Assembly (NCBI GenBank): GCA_003136475.1
Contig: PLEQ01000232.1
Coordinates: forward strand, 1 to 34,271
DNA length: 34,271 nt
Direction of reading: 5' to 3'
Source of the DNA: Deltaproteobacteria bacterium
Lineage (GTDB): Bacteria; Bdellovibrionota_B; Oligoflexia; Oligoflexales; Bog-1112
The notes under the pieces were generated by a model. The model was not told the DNA's origin and made no database searches. It saw only the letters and a program-made list of their open reading frames with translations. Below, piece after piece: positions 1 through 6,991 of this stretch (position 1 is the first letter of the stretch; the number at the start of each line of letters is the position of its first letter). A program made the position numbers and the translations under genes.

Positions 1-530
1 TTTGAGATGGAGGGGGCTTTAAGTACAGTGGTGTTGCCAGGTACAGTTGCCCAGCTTTCAGCCGAAGTGCCACCATTTGCTATAAGAACTTGTCCCGAAG
101 TACCATTAGCCAATCTCGTGGGGGTTCCACCAGCGCCAGCGTAAATAAGGTCTCCACCAGTAGTCATAGGGTTAGATAGTCCGTTATTACCAGATGTAGA
201 AACAGACCAAGTTCCGGAAGAGGTTCCATTAGTTTGGAGTTTAACCGTTATCGCCCCTTTAGATACGAGAGTTCCATAAGAAGTACCAGCAGCATCAGTA
301 AAAGCTGCACCGCCATTAAATTGTAAGGTAAGGGAACCAGAGGACTGGTTATAAATTTCAAAAAATTGACCAACCGACATTGTAGTAGCACTTGGAAAAA
401 CTACTGTTTGTGTAGATGAACCAGTAAAAGTTTGAATTTGCTTTGACGTATTGACTAAAGTAGTGGTACCAGCCGCTGTTGCGGTAGTTGCTACCTGAAA
501 AACATTCATCCCATACTGAAAACTTCCCAC
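1..530 (-). CDS. Tail fibre protein, N-terminal part (cut by window edge)
   Basis: The reading frame is open from a GTG at 530 to the left edge, so the C-terminus is missing. GTG 530 is chosen because AAAGGAG lies 6 bases upstream; the first ATG is seven codons later at 509. The visible 176 residues are rich in Thr, Ser, Gly and Val. They contain phrases typical of phage fibres, such as MTTGGDLIYAGAGGTPTRLA followed by a GQVLIANGG-type turn. The same phrase pair (AGDLTFENSTPAPDRL, then GQVLTVSGG) occurs in the 870-residue fibre at 3133-5745, and 'VLKAPSIS' matches its 'VLNAPSL', so the two fibres are related. It is the last gene of the fibre block and is separated from the previous fibre by a GIY-YIG endonuclease gene. 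The likely role is host-surface binding at the baseplate periphery, inferred from composition and position. Confidence 0.75.
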   Translation of the reverse strand, partial: MGSFQYGMNVFQVATTATAAGTTTLVNTSKQIQTFTGSSTQTVVFPSATTMSVGQFFEIYNQSSGSLTLQFNGGAAFTDAAGTSYGTLVSKGAITVKLQTNGTSSGTWSVSTSGNNGLSNPMTTGGDLIYAGAGGTPTRLANGTSGQVLIANGGTSAESWATVPGNTTVLKAPSIS

Positions 531-545
531 AGAAAACTCCTTTGA

Positions 546-1268
546 TTACAAATATTTAAATTGATAACCATTCATTTGTTTTAATTCGCCTCTGGCAACC
601 ATGGCAATACCGCTTCTACTTACTGGCAAGTTAAGAGAAGCAATTTTTACTGAATCGTAAATTTGATTGTTGTTTAAACAAAAAATCTTTTTTCTTTTAG
701 AAAGGCCTAAATTAGGATTCTTTTTACCCTTCTTAGATTTTGAAATTTTCTCACAAGTTTCTTTAGAACTTTTGCGCCCAAAGTTTGGATTATTTTCTCC
801 AATTTTTCCGAACATATGATTCTTTTCACCAATCTGGGCTTCAGAAATTTTTTTATTGTGACTTTCTGAATTTTTCTTGCCTATTCTAGAAGAAATAAAT
901 TTTAAGAGTGTCTCTTTTGACATAGCAGGCTTATTTTTAGCCGATTCTGACATTTTTTTACGAGTTTCTTCGGATGGTGACTTGTTTCCACCGCCTAAAT
1001 TCAAATTATATCCATTAGGCTTTAGGGTATTAAAATATTCTATATAATACTGTTCTAAATCATTAAGGCTGTTTACGTCCTTAGCGATATCTATCTTCTC
1101 AAAAACAAAATTATTGAATCCATATTTGCGAATAGCATTGTACAATGGATAGTTAGTTCCAACACTGGATTCGTATTTGTGTTCGTTAATACGGACAGAT
1201 AGAGTCCTAAGGGTTTGCCCTATGTACTGATTTCCGTTTGTTTTATTTGTAATTCTATAAATAATCAT
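546..1268 (-). CDS. GIY-YIG homing endonuclease (free-standing), copy 1
   Basis: A 240-residue DNA endonuclease of the I-TevI/Seg type. The N-terminal GIY-YIG nuclease domain (about 1-90) shows IIYRI at 2-6 (the Gly of GIY is replaced), YIG at 15-17, Arg26, His30 and an acidic cluster E72/E77 before NTLKPNGYNL. The middle (about 97-185) carries repeated NUMOD3-type DNA-binding motifs: SEETRKKMSESAKN, GEKNHMFGK and NPNFG. The C-terminus (about 193-240, IFCLNNNQIYDS to NGYQFKYL) looks like a NUMOD1 helix-turn-helix module. It lies between two tail-fibre genes. A CAATCTTAT box lies 19 bases upstream of its ATG, and its stop is followed by the ribosome-binding site of the downstream fibre. It is a paralogue of the gene at 6298-6990. 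The role is inferred: cutting DNA of competing phages that lack the gene, so that it spreads. Confidence 0.93.
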   Translation of the reverse strand: MIIYRITNKTNGNQYIGQTLRTLSVRINEHKYESSVGTNYPLYNAIRKYGFNNFVFEKIDIAKDVNSLNDLEQYYIEYFNTLKPNGYNLNLGGGNKSPSEETRKKMSESAKNKPAMSKETLLKFISSRIGKKNSESHNKKISEAQIGEKNHMFGKIGENNPNFGRKSSKETCEKISKSKKGKKNPNLGLSKRKKIFCLNNNQIYDSVKIASLNLPVSRSGIAMVARGELKQMNGYQFKYL

Positions 1269-1287
1269 CTTAATCTCTATATATCAT

Positions 1288-1296
1288 ATAAGATTG
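1288..1296 (-). promoter_or_regulatory. CAATCTTAT box upstream of the GIY-YIG gene / distal fibre
   Basis: Minus-strand CAATCTTAT, 19 bases before the ATG at 1268 and between two genes. This spacing equals that of the copy at 9963 before the 983-residue fibre. It may originally have served the fibre gene now starting at 530, with the endonuclease inserted between. Confidence 0.6.
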
Positions 1297-1300
1297 ATGC

Positions 1301-2158
1301 TTATGCCGTTAGGGATACCGTATAGCAATTAATGGCATAATTGCCCGAAAGAGTGTCCACGTTCCAACTAAAAGTAACGGTTGTATCAGTTTTACCTGTA
1401 ATTACAATAGGTTGAAATTGTGGATTAGCGTCTGTCAGATTTTGCATAGTGGCGATTACCCCATAACCCGTAGTTCCATAATTAATGGGTAAAGTGGCAG
1501 TGGCCGTAAGGGCCCCATTTCCAACGATAGCCTGGGAATTTGCTCCAATAAAATATGGCTGAATATAGTTAACACTAGAAGTAGGCACATTTACGGAAGT
1601 AGTCTCTGCAGTTGTAGACGATGCGGTAATAACTACAGTTTGAAATTGTGGATTAGAATCGACAATGTTTTGCATCCCAGTAACAACGCCGAAACCAGAT
1701 TCTTGGGAGAACGTATAGGTGGTAGTTGAACTAGTAGATGCGTTCCCAAATGACGTTTCGCCTTCCACAAATGGTTTAGGGACAATTATATAAGAAATTA
1801 TGTAATTATTTGTATCTAAAGGAGAATTCCATTCAACGACGAATCCCGTTGTGGTCTTACTGGTAACTTCTGCCATTTGAAATTGAGGATTAGGATCTAC
1901 TAAATTCTCAAACATGGCGAATACTACGTAAGAAATGTCTGGTTGAGAACTAATAGTAGCTGTATATGAGGTAGTCCCCAACCCACTAGTCAAAGATACT
2001 TGTTTGGCAACGTATCCAGCACTGCCGGTAATACCAGAAAGAGCGGCATTGATTAAAGATAGAATGTCGGCCAAATTGTCTCCTGCAGGGGATCCAATAT
2101 TGGAAAGTGCCGCTCTGTTAATTACCTGTCTACTGTCTAATGGTTTATAGCTACTCAT
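1301..2158 (-). CDS. Tail fibre / tip protein with three tandem lectin-like modules
   Basis: A 285-residue virion protein. The first 50 residues form a short leader (YKPLDSRQVINRAALSN) that may attach it to a carrier. The rest is three repeats of about 76-79 residues (about 52-127, 130-205, 208-283). Each has an aromatic/hydrophobic strand, a D-x-NPQFQ motif (NPQFQ at 90-94, 169-173 and 245-249), an I/V-T-x-TT-x-F strand and a final NY-x-I/L strand. The same module occurs once at the end of the neighbouring 314-residue protein. The strand pattern resembles the small beta-sandwiches (H-type-lectin-like) at phage fibre tips; this is a fold inference, not an identification. It lies 9 bases downstream of the 314-residue gene. 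Likely function: binding of host surface sugar or protein. Confidence 0.7.
   Translation of the reverse strand: MSSYKPLDSRQVINRAALSNIGSPAGDNLADILSLINAALSGITGSAGYVAKQVSLTSGLGTTSYTATISSQPDISYVVFAMFENLVDPNPQFQMAEVTSKTTTGFVVEWNSPLDTNNYIISYIIVPKPFVEGETSFGNASTSSTTTYTFSQESGFGVVTGMQNIVDSNPQFQTVVITASSTTAETTSVNVPTSSVNYIQPYFIGANSQAIVGNGALTATATLPINYGTTGYGVIATMQNLTDANPQFQPIVITGKTDTTVTFSWNVDTLSGNYAINCYTVSLTA
1412..1893 (-). repeat. Three in-frame DNA repeats encoding the NPQFQ modules
   Basis: The 17-mer TTGAAATTGTGGATTAG (plus strand) occurs exactly at 1412-1428 and 1640-1656, and with one mismatch at 1877-1893. The periods are 228 and 237 bases, which fits in-frame duplication of a 76-79-residue protein module. 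Confidence 0.8.
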
Positions 2159-2167
2159 AAATTCTCA

Positions 2168-3112
2168 TTAATTATTGGCAATAGCCTGCCAGTGCAATAC
2201 GTAGTTGGCAGTAGCAGTTCCAACGTTCCAGGATGCCGTAAAGCCTGTAGTGGCCTGAGCTGTTATTGTAACTGATTGGTATTGTGGGTTGGTATCGGTA
2301 GTGTTTAGTAGATTTGCTACAACTGAATAGTTCGTACTACCAAATGCCGTACTGAACGTAATTGCTTTTGATGTTGCAGCACTGCTAAGAGTGGCAGATC
2401 CTGAAAAAATTCCCAACATTGTTAGGACTTGGGCCGTCGTCAAGTCGCTTGGTGTAGCTGGTGAACCAGTATTGTTCCCTTTTACGGTATTTGCTGCCAT
2501 GCTATTTAGGTTAGCGTTTGTAATAGCAGCAGAACCGGAAAGATTTGTATTTGTAAGCCCAGTAATAGTATTGCTACCAGCAGCAATGGTTTTATTTGTG
2601 AGAGTTTGAGCCAAAGACAAAACTGCTACAGTATCGGTACCAGTTATATTGGGAAAATTTAAATTTTGGGAAGTACTTTGGTTGGCAGATAAGGTAAGTT
2701 GGGTCCCAGTGGTACTTCCACTTGTACTAATTTGCAGTTTCTTAGTCGCATCAGTAACGTCTTCAAATAATGCGAATGTCTGAATTGTTGTTCCAGAACC
2801 ATTAATTGCGGCTCCATTAATGATAGGGGATGTTTGAAAAACAACTTTTCCGGTACCAGTAGTTCCAGTTACGGCAGTACCTGTAATAGCAGCAACAGTG
2901 GTAGATATTGATCCACTACTACCCGTTCCGGTTACATCGGAAGTAAGAGTAATAGTCGGCAAATCACTAGCAGCTAATGACCTAAAAGCTGCTCCGCCAC
3001 TGCCAGTAGCGGCTAGAACCTGAACGGAAGTAGCGGCACCGGACCCAATGTCCGTTCCTTGGACTTGGGTAGCCGTAGGTTTTCCGGTGACTAGTTTTTG
3101 AAAATTACTCAT
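2168..3112 (-). CDS. Tail fibre protein with C-terminal NPQYQ module
   Basis: A 314-residue fibre subunit. The N-terminus (FQKLVTGKPTATQVQGTDIG) and the stretches RSLAASDLPTI, TLTNKTIAAGSNTITGL and AANTVKGNNTGSP are phrases that recur in many phage fibre proteins. These form a low-complexity Thr/Ser/Gly shaft of about 235 residues. The last roughly 76 residues are a single copy of the lectin-like module found three times in the next gene (NPQYQ, TTGFTASWNV, ANYVLHW). The start ATG has TAAGGCGG just upstream. It is flanked by the 870-residue fibre (20 bases upstream) and the 285-residue tip protein. Inferred role: a trimeric adhesin fibre ending in a receptor-binding tip. Confidence 0.8.
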   Translation of the reverse strand: MSNFQKLVTGKPTATQVQGTDIGSGAATSVQVLAATGSGGAAFRSLAASDLPTITLTSDVTGTGSSGSISTTVAAITGTAVTGTTGTGKVVFQTSPIINGAAINGSGTTIQTFALFEDVTDATKKLQISTSGSTTGTQLTLSANQSTSQNLNFPNITGTDTVAVLSLAQTLTNKTIAAGSNTITGLTNTNLSGSAAITNANLNSMAANTVKGNNTGSPATPSDLTTAQVLTMLGIFSGSATLSSAATSKAITFSTAFGSTNYSVVANLLNTTDTNPQYQSVTITAQATTGFTASWNVGTATANYVLHWQAIANN

Positions 3113-3132
3113 ATCCGCCTTATATCATAGAT

Positions 3133-5745
3133 TTACGCAACGCCAACGAATACTGGCCAGACATCGATAACGTTAGAAGTCACAGTTGCACTTCGAGTCT
3201 GAACGATACCAATCCTAGTAACGGCTTGGCCACTCGAAGAAGGAGCGGTTGTAGAAAAGGTTCCGCTTGCAGTCAAGAAAACTGCCAATCCGTCTGTAGT
3301 TGCACCGAATGCGCTATCAGAAGAGCTTAGAGCAAACGATCCCGCAGTCGTTACCGTAATATTTTGACCAGCGGATACTGCCGTACCAGAAGAGGCCATA
3401 CCTATCACGTACATAAGGTCGTGTGAGCTTGTCGTAATGTCCGCAGCATACACTCTGGTTGACGTTTCGCTATTAGCAGTAATGCCCCAACGAACCGCAT
3501 ATGAGGTGTTAGCACTGAATGATTGACCAGCAACTAAGGTCCTCTTCAACGAAGGAGCATTTAAAACCTCAATAGTACTACCAGAACCGTTTTGATCGGT
3601 AGTAATGCCATCCGTTACGGCTCCTAGTTTTGCTGCAGTGACTGCACCAGCTTGAATAGTGGTTGCTCCAGAAGCAACAATCGCCACATCGCCAGACATA
3701 GCAACATCAGCTGCGACATTTGATCCATTACCAACCAAGATGTGATTAGTGGTTAGGGCAATAGAACCTGGAGTTACTGATGGAGCAGCCCAAACAGGAA
3801 CACCACCCGCGACCGTTAATACATTTCCAGTACTACCAATAGCAAGATTTGCATAGGTGTTAGTTCCATTACCATAGATTAATCCGCCGGTAGAAGTAGC
3901 TGGAGCAAGAGCGTTAAAGGCAGTTGCTGCGCTAGTTTGTCCCGTACCACCATGAGCGATATCGATAGCCGTACCATTCCAAACACCAGTAGCAATAGTT
4001 CCAAGGCTAGTTAGGCTAGAATTTACTACGGTGCTGTTTAGGGTAGTTCCTGAAAGGGTTCCCGCAGGAGCAACTACAGCATTACCACTGGCAGCTGTAA
4101 TCAAACCCTTAGCATTTACCGTGAAAGAAGGAATCGACGTAGAAGATCCAAAAGATCCGACGTTTGAGTTAACAGTAGCAAGAGTGGCGGCTGAACTACC
4201 AGGACCAGAGGCAGTTACGTCTCCAGTCAATGCAGTGATATAGCTACCCGCAGGTTGTTTATTTTTAAAGGTATTCCAATCAACTGAACTCAAATAACCA
4301 TCTGTAGAAGTAGTTGATTGAGTAATGCTTACCGTGCGACCGGTTAATACGAGCGGTGCGCTAAAAGTATAAGCAGTAGGACCCGCAAACTCAGTAAATG
4401 TAGCCGTTGGAACTGCTGAATTTGCAACGAATGCGCTATCAGCATAAACTGTACCGTTTAATACTAACCAAGCATCGCCAGCCGCATTTGGTAAGCCATT
4501 AGCGGTCAATACATAAGCGGTACCAATTCCAGTCACGGCATATTCACCATTTTGAGAAGCCGTGGTTTGGTTGCCGAGAATTACTAGATCGCCATTCTGA
4601 ACAGAATAACCATCAATAGTTAGGGTAGCAGCGCCAGTTAGTGGAACATTGGAGTTGGCATACGCCTGAGCTGGACCTTTCCAAGTTAATCCACTAATCG
4701 CGGCTTGCAATTGTCCTAGATTGACTGCATCGCCCGAAGACGTACCGTTAGCAACGTTATTGATCTGATTGCTATTCATATTAACGGTGCTAGAGAACGA
4801 TCCAGCTGCCGCATTTAGAGTTCCAGTGAAAGTTGGAGATGCGCTTAGAGCAACCGTGGAACCAGTACCAGTGGTAGTAGCTGCGATAAGGGCCGTACCA
4901 TTGCCAGCTAGAACTGGTGTATTAAGAGTCGTTTCAATAGTAATAGCAGGAGTGGAAGTAGCAGTTGCAACGGTTCCAGCGAAACCATTTGTAGATACTA
5001 CGGAAACAGAAGTAACCGTTCCACCAGTAGCTGGAGCAGCCCAAACAGGTAGGCCACCAGAAACAGTTAGTACTTGTCCGGTAGAACCGATTGGCAATCT
5101 GTCTGGAGCAGGAGTCGAATTTTCAAAAGTCAAGTCGCCAGCAGTAGTCATTGGAGACATGTTGACTTGGGCAGCAGCTTTAGAGGCAGCGTTTGTACCA
5201 CCATTGGCATAAGGAAGGACGCCAGTTACACCACTAGTTAGTGGTAGACCAGTAGCGTTAGTGAGTACTAACGCAGTAGGAGTTCCCAAAGCCGGGGTAA
5301 CCAAGGTTGGTGATGTAGCTAATACAACCGATCCAGAACCAGTCGTAGAAGCTGCAGAAATAGCTGTACCATTACCTTGTAGAATGCCCGTAATGGTCGT
5401 AGAAAGAGTCAATGCTGGGGTTGTTCCGCCCGATGACGTGCCAGCAAAACCGTTCGTTGAATTAACGGATATTGACGTTACCGCTCCAGTAGAAAGAGGA
5501 ACCCAAGTTAAAACGCCGGTACCGTCATTAGAAAGAGTATAGCTTGAAGAAGCTGCTTGAGCCGCAGGCCAAACAATCGAGTATGTGGAAGTCGTAGCAG
5601 AAGCGGAAATTACGATGTGGCCAGACGTAGAACCGTCCATTTGAAGGCCAGAACCTCCTAATTCCAGTATGTTACCGGCTGTTGAGAGGTTTACACTACG
5701 CTGTGCGCCATTAACTAATGCGCTAAATGTTGAGTAATTGGCCAT
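3133..5745 (-). CDS. Long tail fibre protein, repetitive shaft
   Basis: 870 residues, Thr/Ser/Gly/Ala-rich, with no Cys evident. A roughly 170-residue unit starting VTSISVNSTNGFAGT (about residue 90) recurs partly as VTSVSVVSTNGFAGT (about 245). Both copies have TTxTG, NGTA and SPT phrases, and AGDLTFEN with GQVLTVSGGLPVWAAP returns as GLIYGNGTN with GNVLTVAGGVPVWAAP. The middle contains a domain with NLGQLQAAISGLTWKGPAQ, a sequence often seen in baseplate-attached fibres. The C-terminal 140 residues (VLNAPSLKRTLVAGQSF to VWPVFVGVA) form a beta-rich tip. A weak ribosome-binding site (AAGGGA) precedes the ATG, and a variant CAATCTT box lies 43 bases upstream. The role, a long host-recognition fibre, is inferred from composition and position. 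Confidence 0.85.
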   Translation of the reverse strand: MANYSTFSALVNGAQRSVNLSTAGNILELGGSGLQMDGSTSGHIVISASATTSTYSIVWPAAQAASSSYTLSNDGTGVLTWVPLSTGAVTSISVNSTNGFAGTSSGGTTPALTLSTTITGILQGNGTAISAASTTGSGSVVLATSPTLVTPALGTPTALVLTNATGLPLTSGVTGVLPYANGGTNAASKAAAQVNMSPMTTAGDLTFENSTPAPDRLPIGSTGQVLTVSGGLPVWAAPATGGTVTSVSVVSTNGFAGTVATATSTPAITIETTLNTPVLAGNGTALIAATTTGTGSTVALSASPTFTGTLNAAAGSFSSTVNMNSNQINNVANGTSSGDAVNLGQLQAAISGLTWKGPAQAYANSNVPLTGAATLTIDGYSVQNGDLVILGNQTTASQNGEYAVTGIGTAYVLTANGLPNAAGDAWLVLNGTVYADSAFVANSAVPTATFTEFAGPTAYTFSAPLVLTGRTVSITQSTTSTDGYLSSVDWNTFKNKQPAGSYITALTGDVTASGPGSSAATLATVNSNVGSFGSSTSIPSFTVNAKGLITAASGNAVVAPAGTLSGTTLNSTVVNSSLTSLGTIATGVWNGTAIDIAHGGTGQTSAATAFNALAPATSTGGLIYGNGTNTYANLAIGSTGNVLTVAGGVPVWAAPSVTPGSIALTTNHILVGNGSNVAADVAMSGDVAIVASGATTIQAGAVTAAKLGAVTDGITTDQNGSGSTIEVLNAPSLKRTLVAGQSFSANTSYAVRWGITANSETSTRVYAADITTSSHDLMYVIGMASSGTAVSAGQNITVTTAGSFALSSSDSAFGATTDGLAVFLTASGTFSTTAPSSSGQAVTRIGIVQTRSATVTSNVIDVWPVFVGVA

Positions 5746-5788
5746 TTTAAATTTCCCTTATAAGTATTTCGGAGGACTTGTTATAGAG

Positions 5789-5797
5789 TAAAGATTG
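5789..5797 (-). promoter_or_regulatory. Variant of the CAATCTTAT box (CAATCTTTA)
   Basis: Minus-strand CAATCTTTA matches the first seven bases of the box found at other operon starts. It lies in the 96-base gap between the 151-residue and 870-residue genes, 43 bases before the ATG at 5745. Weaker than the exact copies. Confidence 0.35.
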
Positions 5798-5841
5798 CTT
5801 TCATTAGTTTTAACCATTCTTTAATCAATTAAAACCATGGG

Positions 5842-6297
5842 TTATAGTACGCCAACAATTTGGGTGAAGAGAGAAATATCGAATTCGGAAGGGTTAGCTT
5901 CATTAGGAACTAAAACGCCCATAAAAATAGCGGCATATCCAGATAGAAACCCATTTACTCCAACAGAGGGAACTATATTAGTTGGATTAGCGTCTATACC
6001 AATATATAGGGGGGTTCCTAAGGGATACGAATTAGTATTTGTGTATAATTTTAATCTACCGTTGGAGATGACTCCGCCCAAAGCTGAGGCCGGAATACGA
6101 AATTGTGCATATCCTACCCAATTATCCCAACTGGCTTGATTTGATACATCTAACGGAACAATTAAGCCTGAGGAATTAACGGAACATGCCATAGCTTGGG
6201 GAATGGCCGTGATGGCAGAGGCATTGGTGTAAGTAGTTAATAGGCCTTCTGAAGTTCCTGTAGATTGTGGATTGAACGATACTGGACTATATGACAT
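5842..6297 (-). CDS. Small fibre-tip / virion protein, unrecognised
   Basis: 151 residues, start MSYSPVSFNPQSTGTSEGLL, with no signal peptide or membrane segment. It is beta-rich, with a middle WDNWVGYAQFRIPASALGGVISNGRLKLYTN and an end GYAAIFMGVLVPNE...DISLFTQIVGVL. The last part runs parallel to the C-terminus of the 870-residue fibre (IGIVQTR...VIDVWPVFVGVA), so both may end in the same beta-sandwich fold. Its ATG follows directly after the stop codon of the upstream GIY-YIG gene, and its GGAG ribosome-binding site lies inside the last codons of that gene. It stands between two large fibre genes, so a fibre-tip or fibre-connector role is likely. The function is inferred only from context. 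Confidence 0.65.
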   Translation of the reverse strand: MSYSPVSFNPQSTGTSEGLLTTYTNASAITAIPQAMACSVNSSGLIVPLDVSNQASWDNWVGYAQFRIPASALGGVISNGRLKLYTNTNSYPLGTPLYIGIDANPTNIVPSVGVNGFLSGYAAIFMGVLVPNEANPSEFDISLFTQIVGVL

Positions 6298-6990
6298 TTA
6301 ATTGTTCTCCACTTTTATGAAAGTATACCCATTTACTTGTTTGTATTTTCCATTAGTTACTGAGGAAATATTACCTTTGCTTATTTTTAATCTTCGAGAG
6401 GCGTCACCTATAGAGTTAAAACTAATACTGAGTTCAGGACAAAATATTTTTATTTTTCTTTTTTCATTACAATTTTTAAATATAGTTTTTGAAGCTTCAG
6501 ATGGGAATTTACCAAAACTATGGTGTTTTTGTCCCTTTACAGATTCTGAATGCTTCGTTCTAGATTCTAAGGATCTTTTTTTGCCCTTATTAGCCATAGA
6601 TATTTTAAGTTTAGATTCCGAAGTGTGTTTTTTACCAAACCAGTAGGATTTTTCTCTTTTTTTAGATTCGGACATCTTCCGTTTTGTCTCTTCGGAAACT
6701 ACGTGATTGTTTCCTCCTGTATGCAAATTATATCCATTAGGAGACAAGGTATTATGGTATTCTATAAAATACTCTTCTGCATTATTGAGATCCTGAATAT
6801 TATTGTAGATACCAATAATCTCTTTATAAAAAGAATTTATGCCATTCTTTTTAATGGCATTATAAATATAAATTGAATGTCTTTTATCTTGGCAATGCTC
6901 TTTCCACCTAATCTCAAAATCTCTTATAGTTTGTCCTATATAGGATTTTCCGCTGATCTTATCGGTTATTTTATAAATAACGCCAAACAT
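6298..6990 (-). CDS. GIY-YIG homing endonuclease (free-standing), copy 2
   Basis: 230 residues with the same plan as the gene at 546-1268. The GIY-YIG nuclease has GVIYKI at 3-8, SYIGQT with YIG at 17-19, Arg28, His32 and Glu77. NUMOD3-type repeats follow at about 98-160 (SEETKRKMSESKKR, FGKKHTSESKLKIS). A NUMOD1-like C-terminus begins IFCPELSISFNSI and ends QVNGYTFIKVENN. The shared 'NTLxPNGYNL' and 'SEETxxKMSES' blocks show that the two genes are paralogues. It fits precisely between two tail genes: one base separates the TAA of the 983-residue fibre from its ATG, and its own stop touches the ATG of the 151-residue gene. It has no promoter box of its own and is probably read through from the fibre transcript. 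Function as a mobile endonuclease is well supported by the domains; the target site is unknown. Confidence 0.93.
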   Translation of the reverse strand: MFGVIYKITDKISGKSYIGQTIRDFEIRWKEHCQDKRHSIYIYNAIKKNGINSFYKEIIGIYNNIQDLNNAEEYFIEYHNTLSPNGYNLHTGGNNHVVSEETKRKMSESKKREKSYWFGKKHTSESKLKISMANKGKKRSLESRTKHSESVKGQKHHSFGKFPSEASKTIFKNCNEKRKIKIFCPELSISFNSIGDASRRLKISKGNISSVTNGKYKQVNGYTFIKVENN

Positions 6991-6991
6991 A

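Noticed and set aside
1..5745. Diversity-generating retroelement acting on the fibre genes
   Set aside because: No reverse transcriptase or template/variable repeat pair is visible in the window. The repeats seen are in-frame module duplications.
5837..6139. 100-codon plus-strand frame opposite the 151-residue virion protein
   Set aside because: It lies wholly inside a minus-strand gene that fits the operon and has tail-like composition. There is no ribosome-binding site at its ATG.
6302..6876. Plus-strand frames of 114 and 83 codons opposite the GIY-YIG gene
   Set aside because: Hydrophobic translations (Phe/Leu/Ile-rich) are the expected shadow of Lys/Asn/Glu-rich endonuclease codons. They are not membrane proteins.
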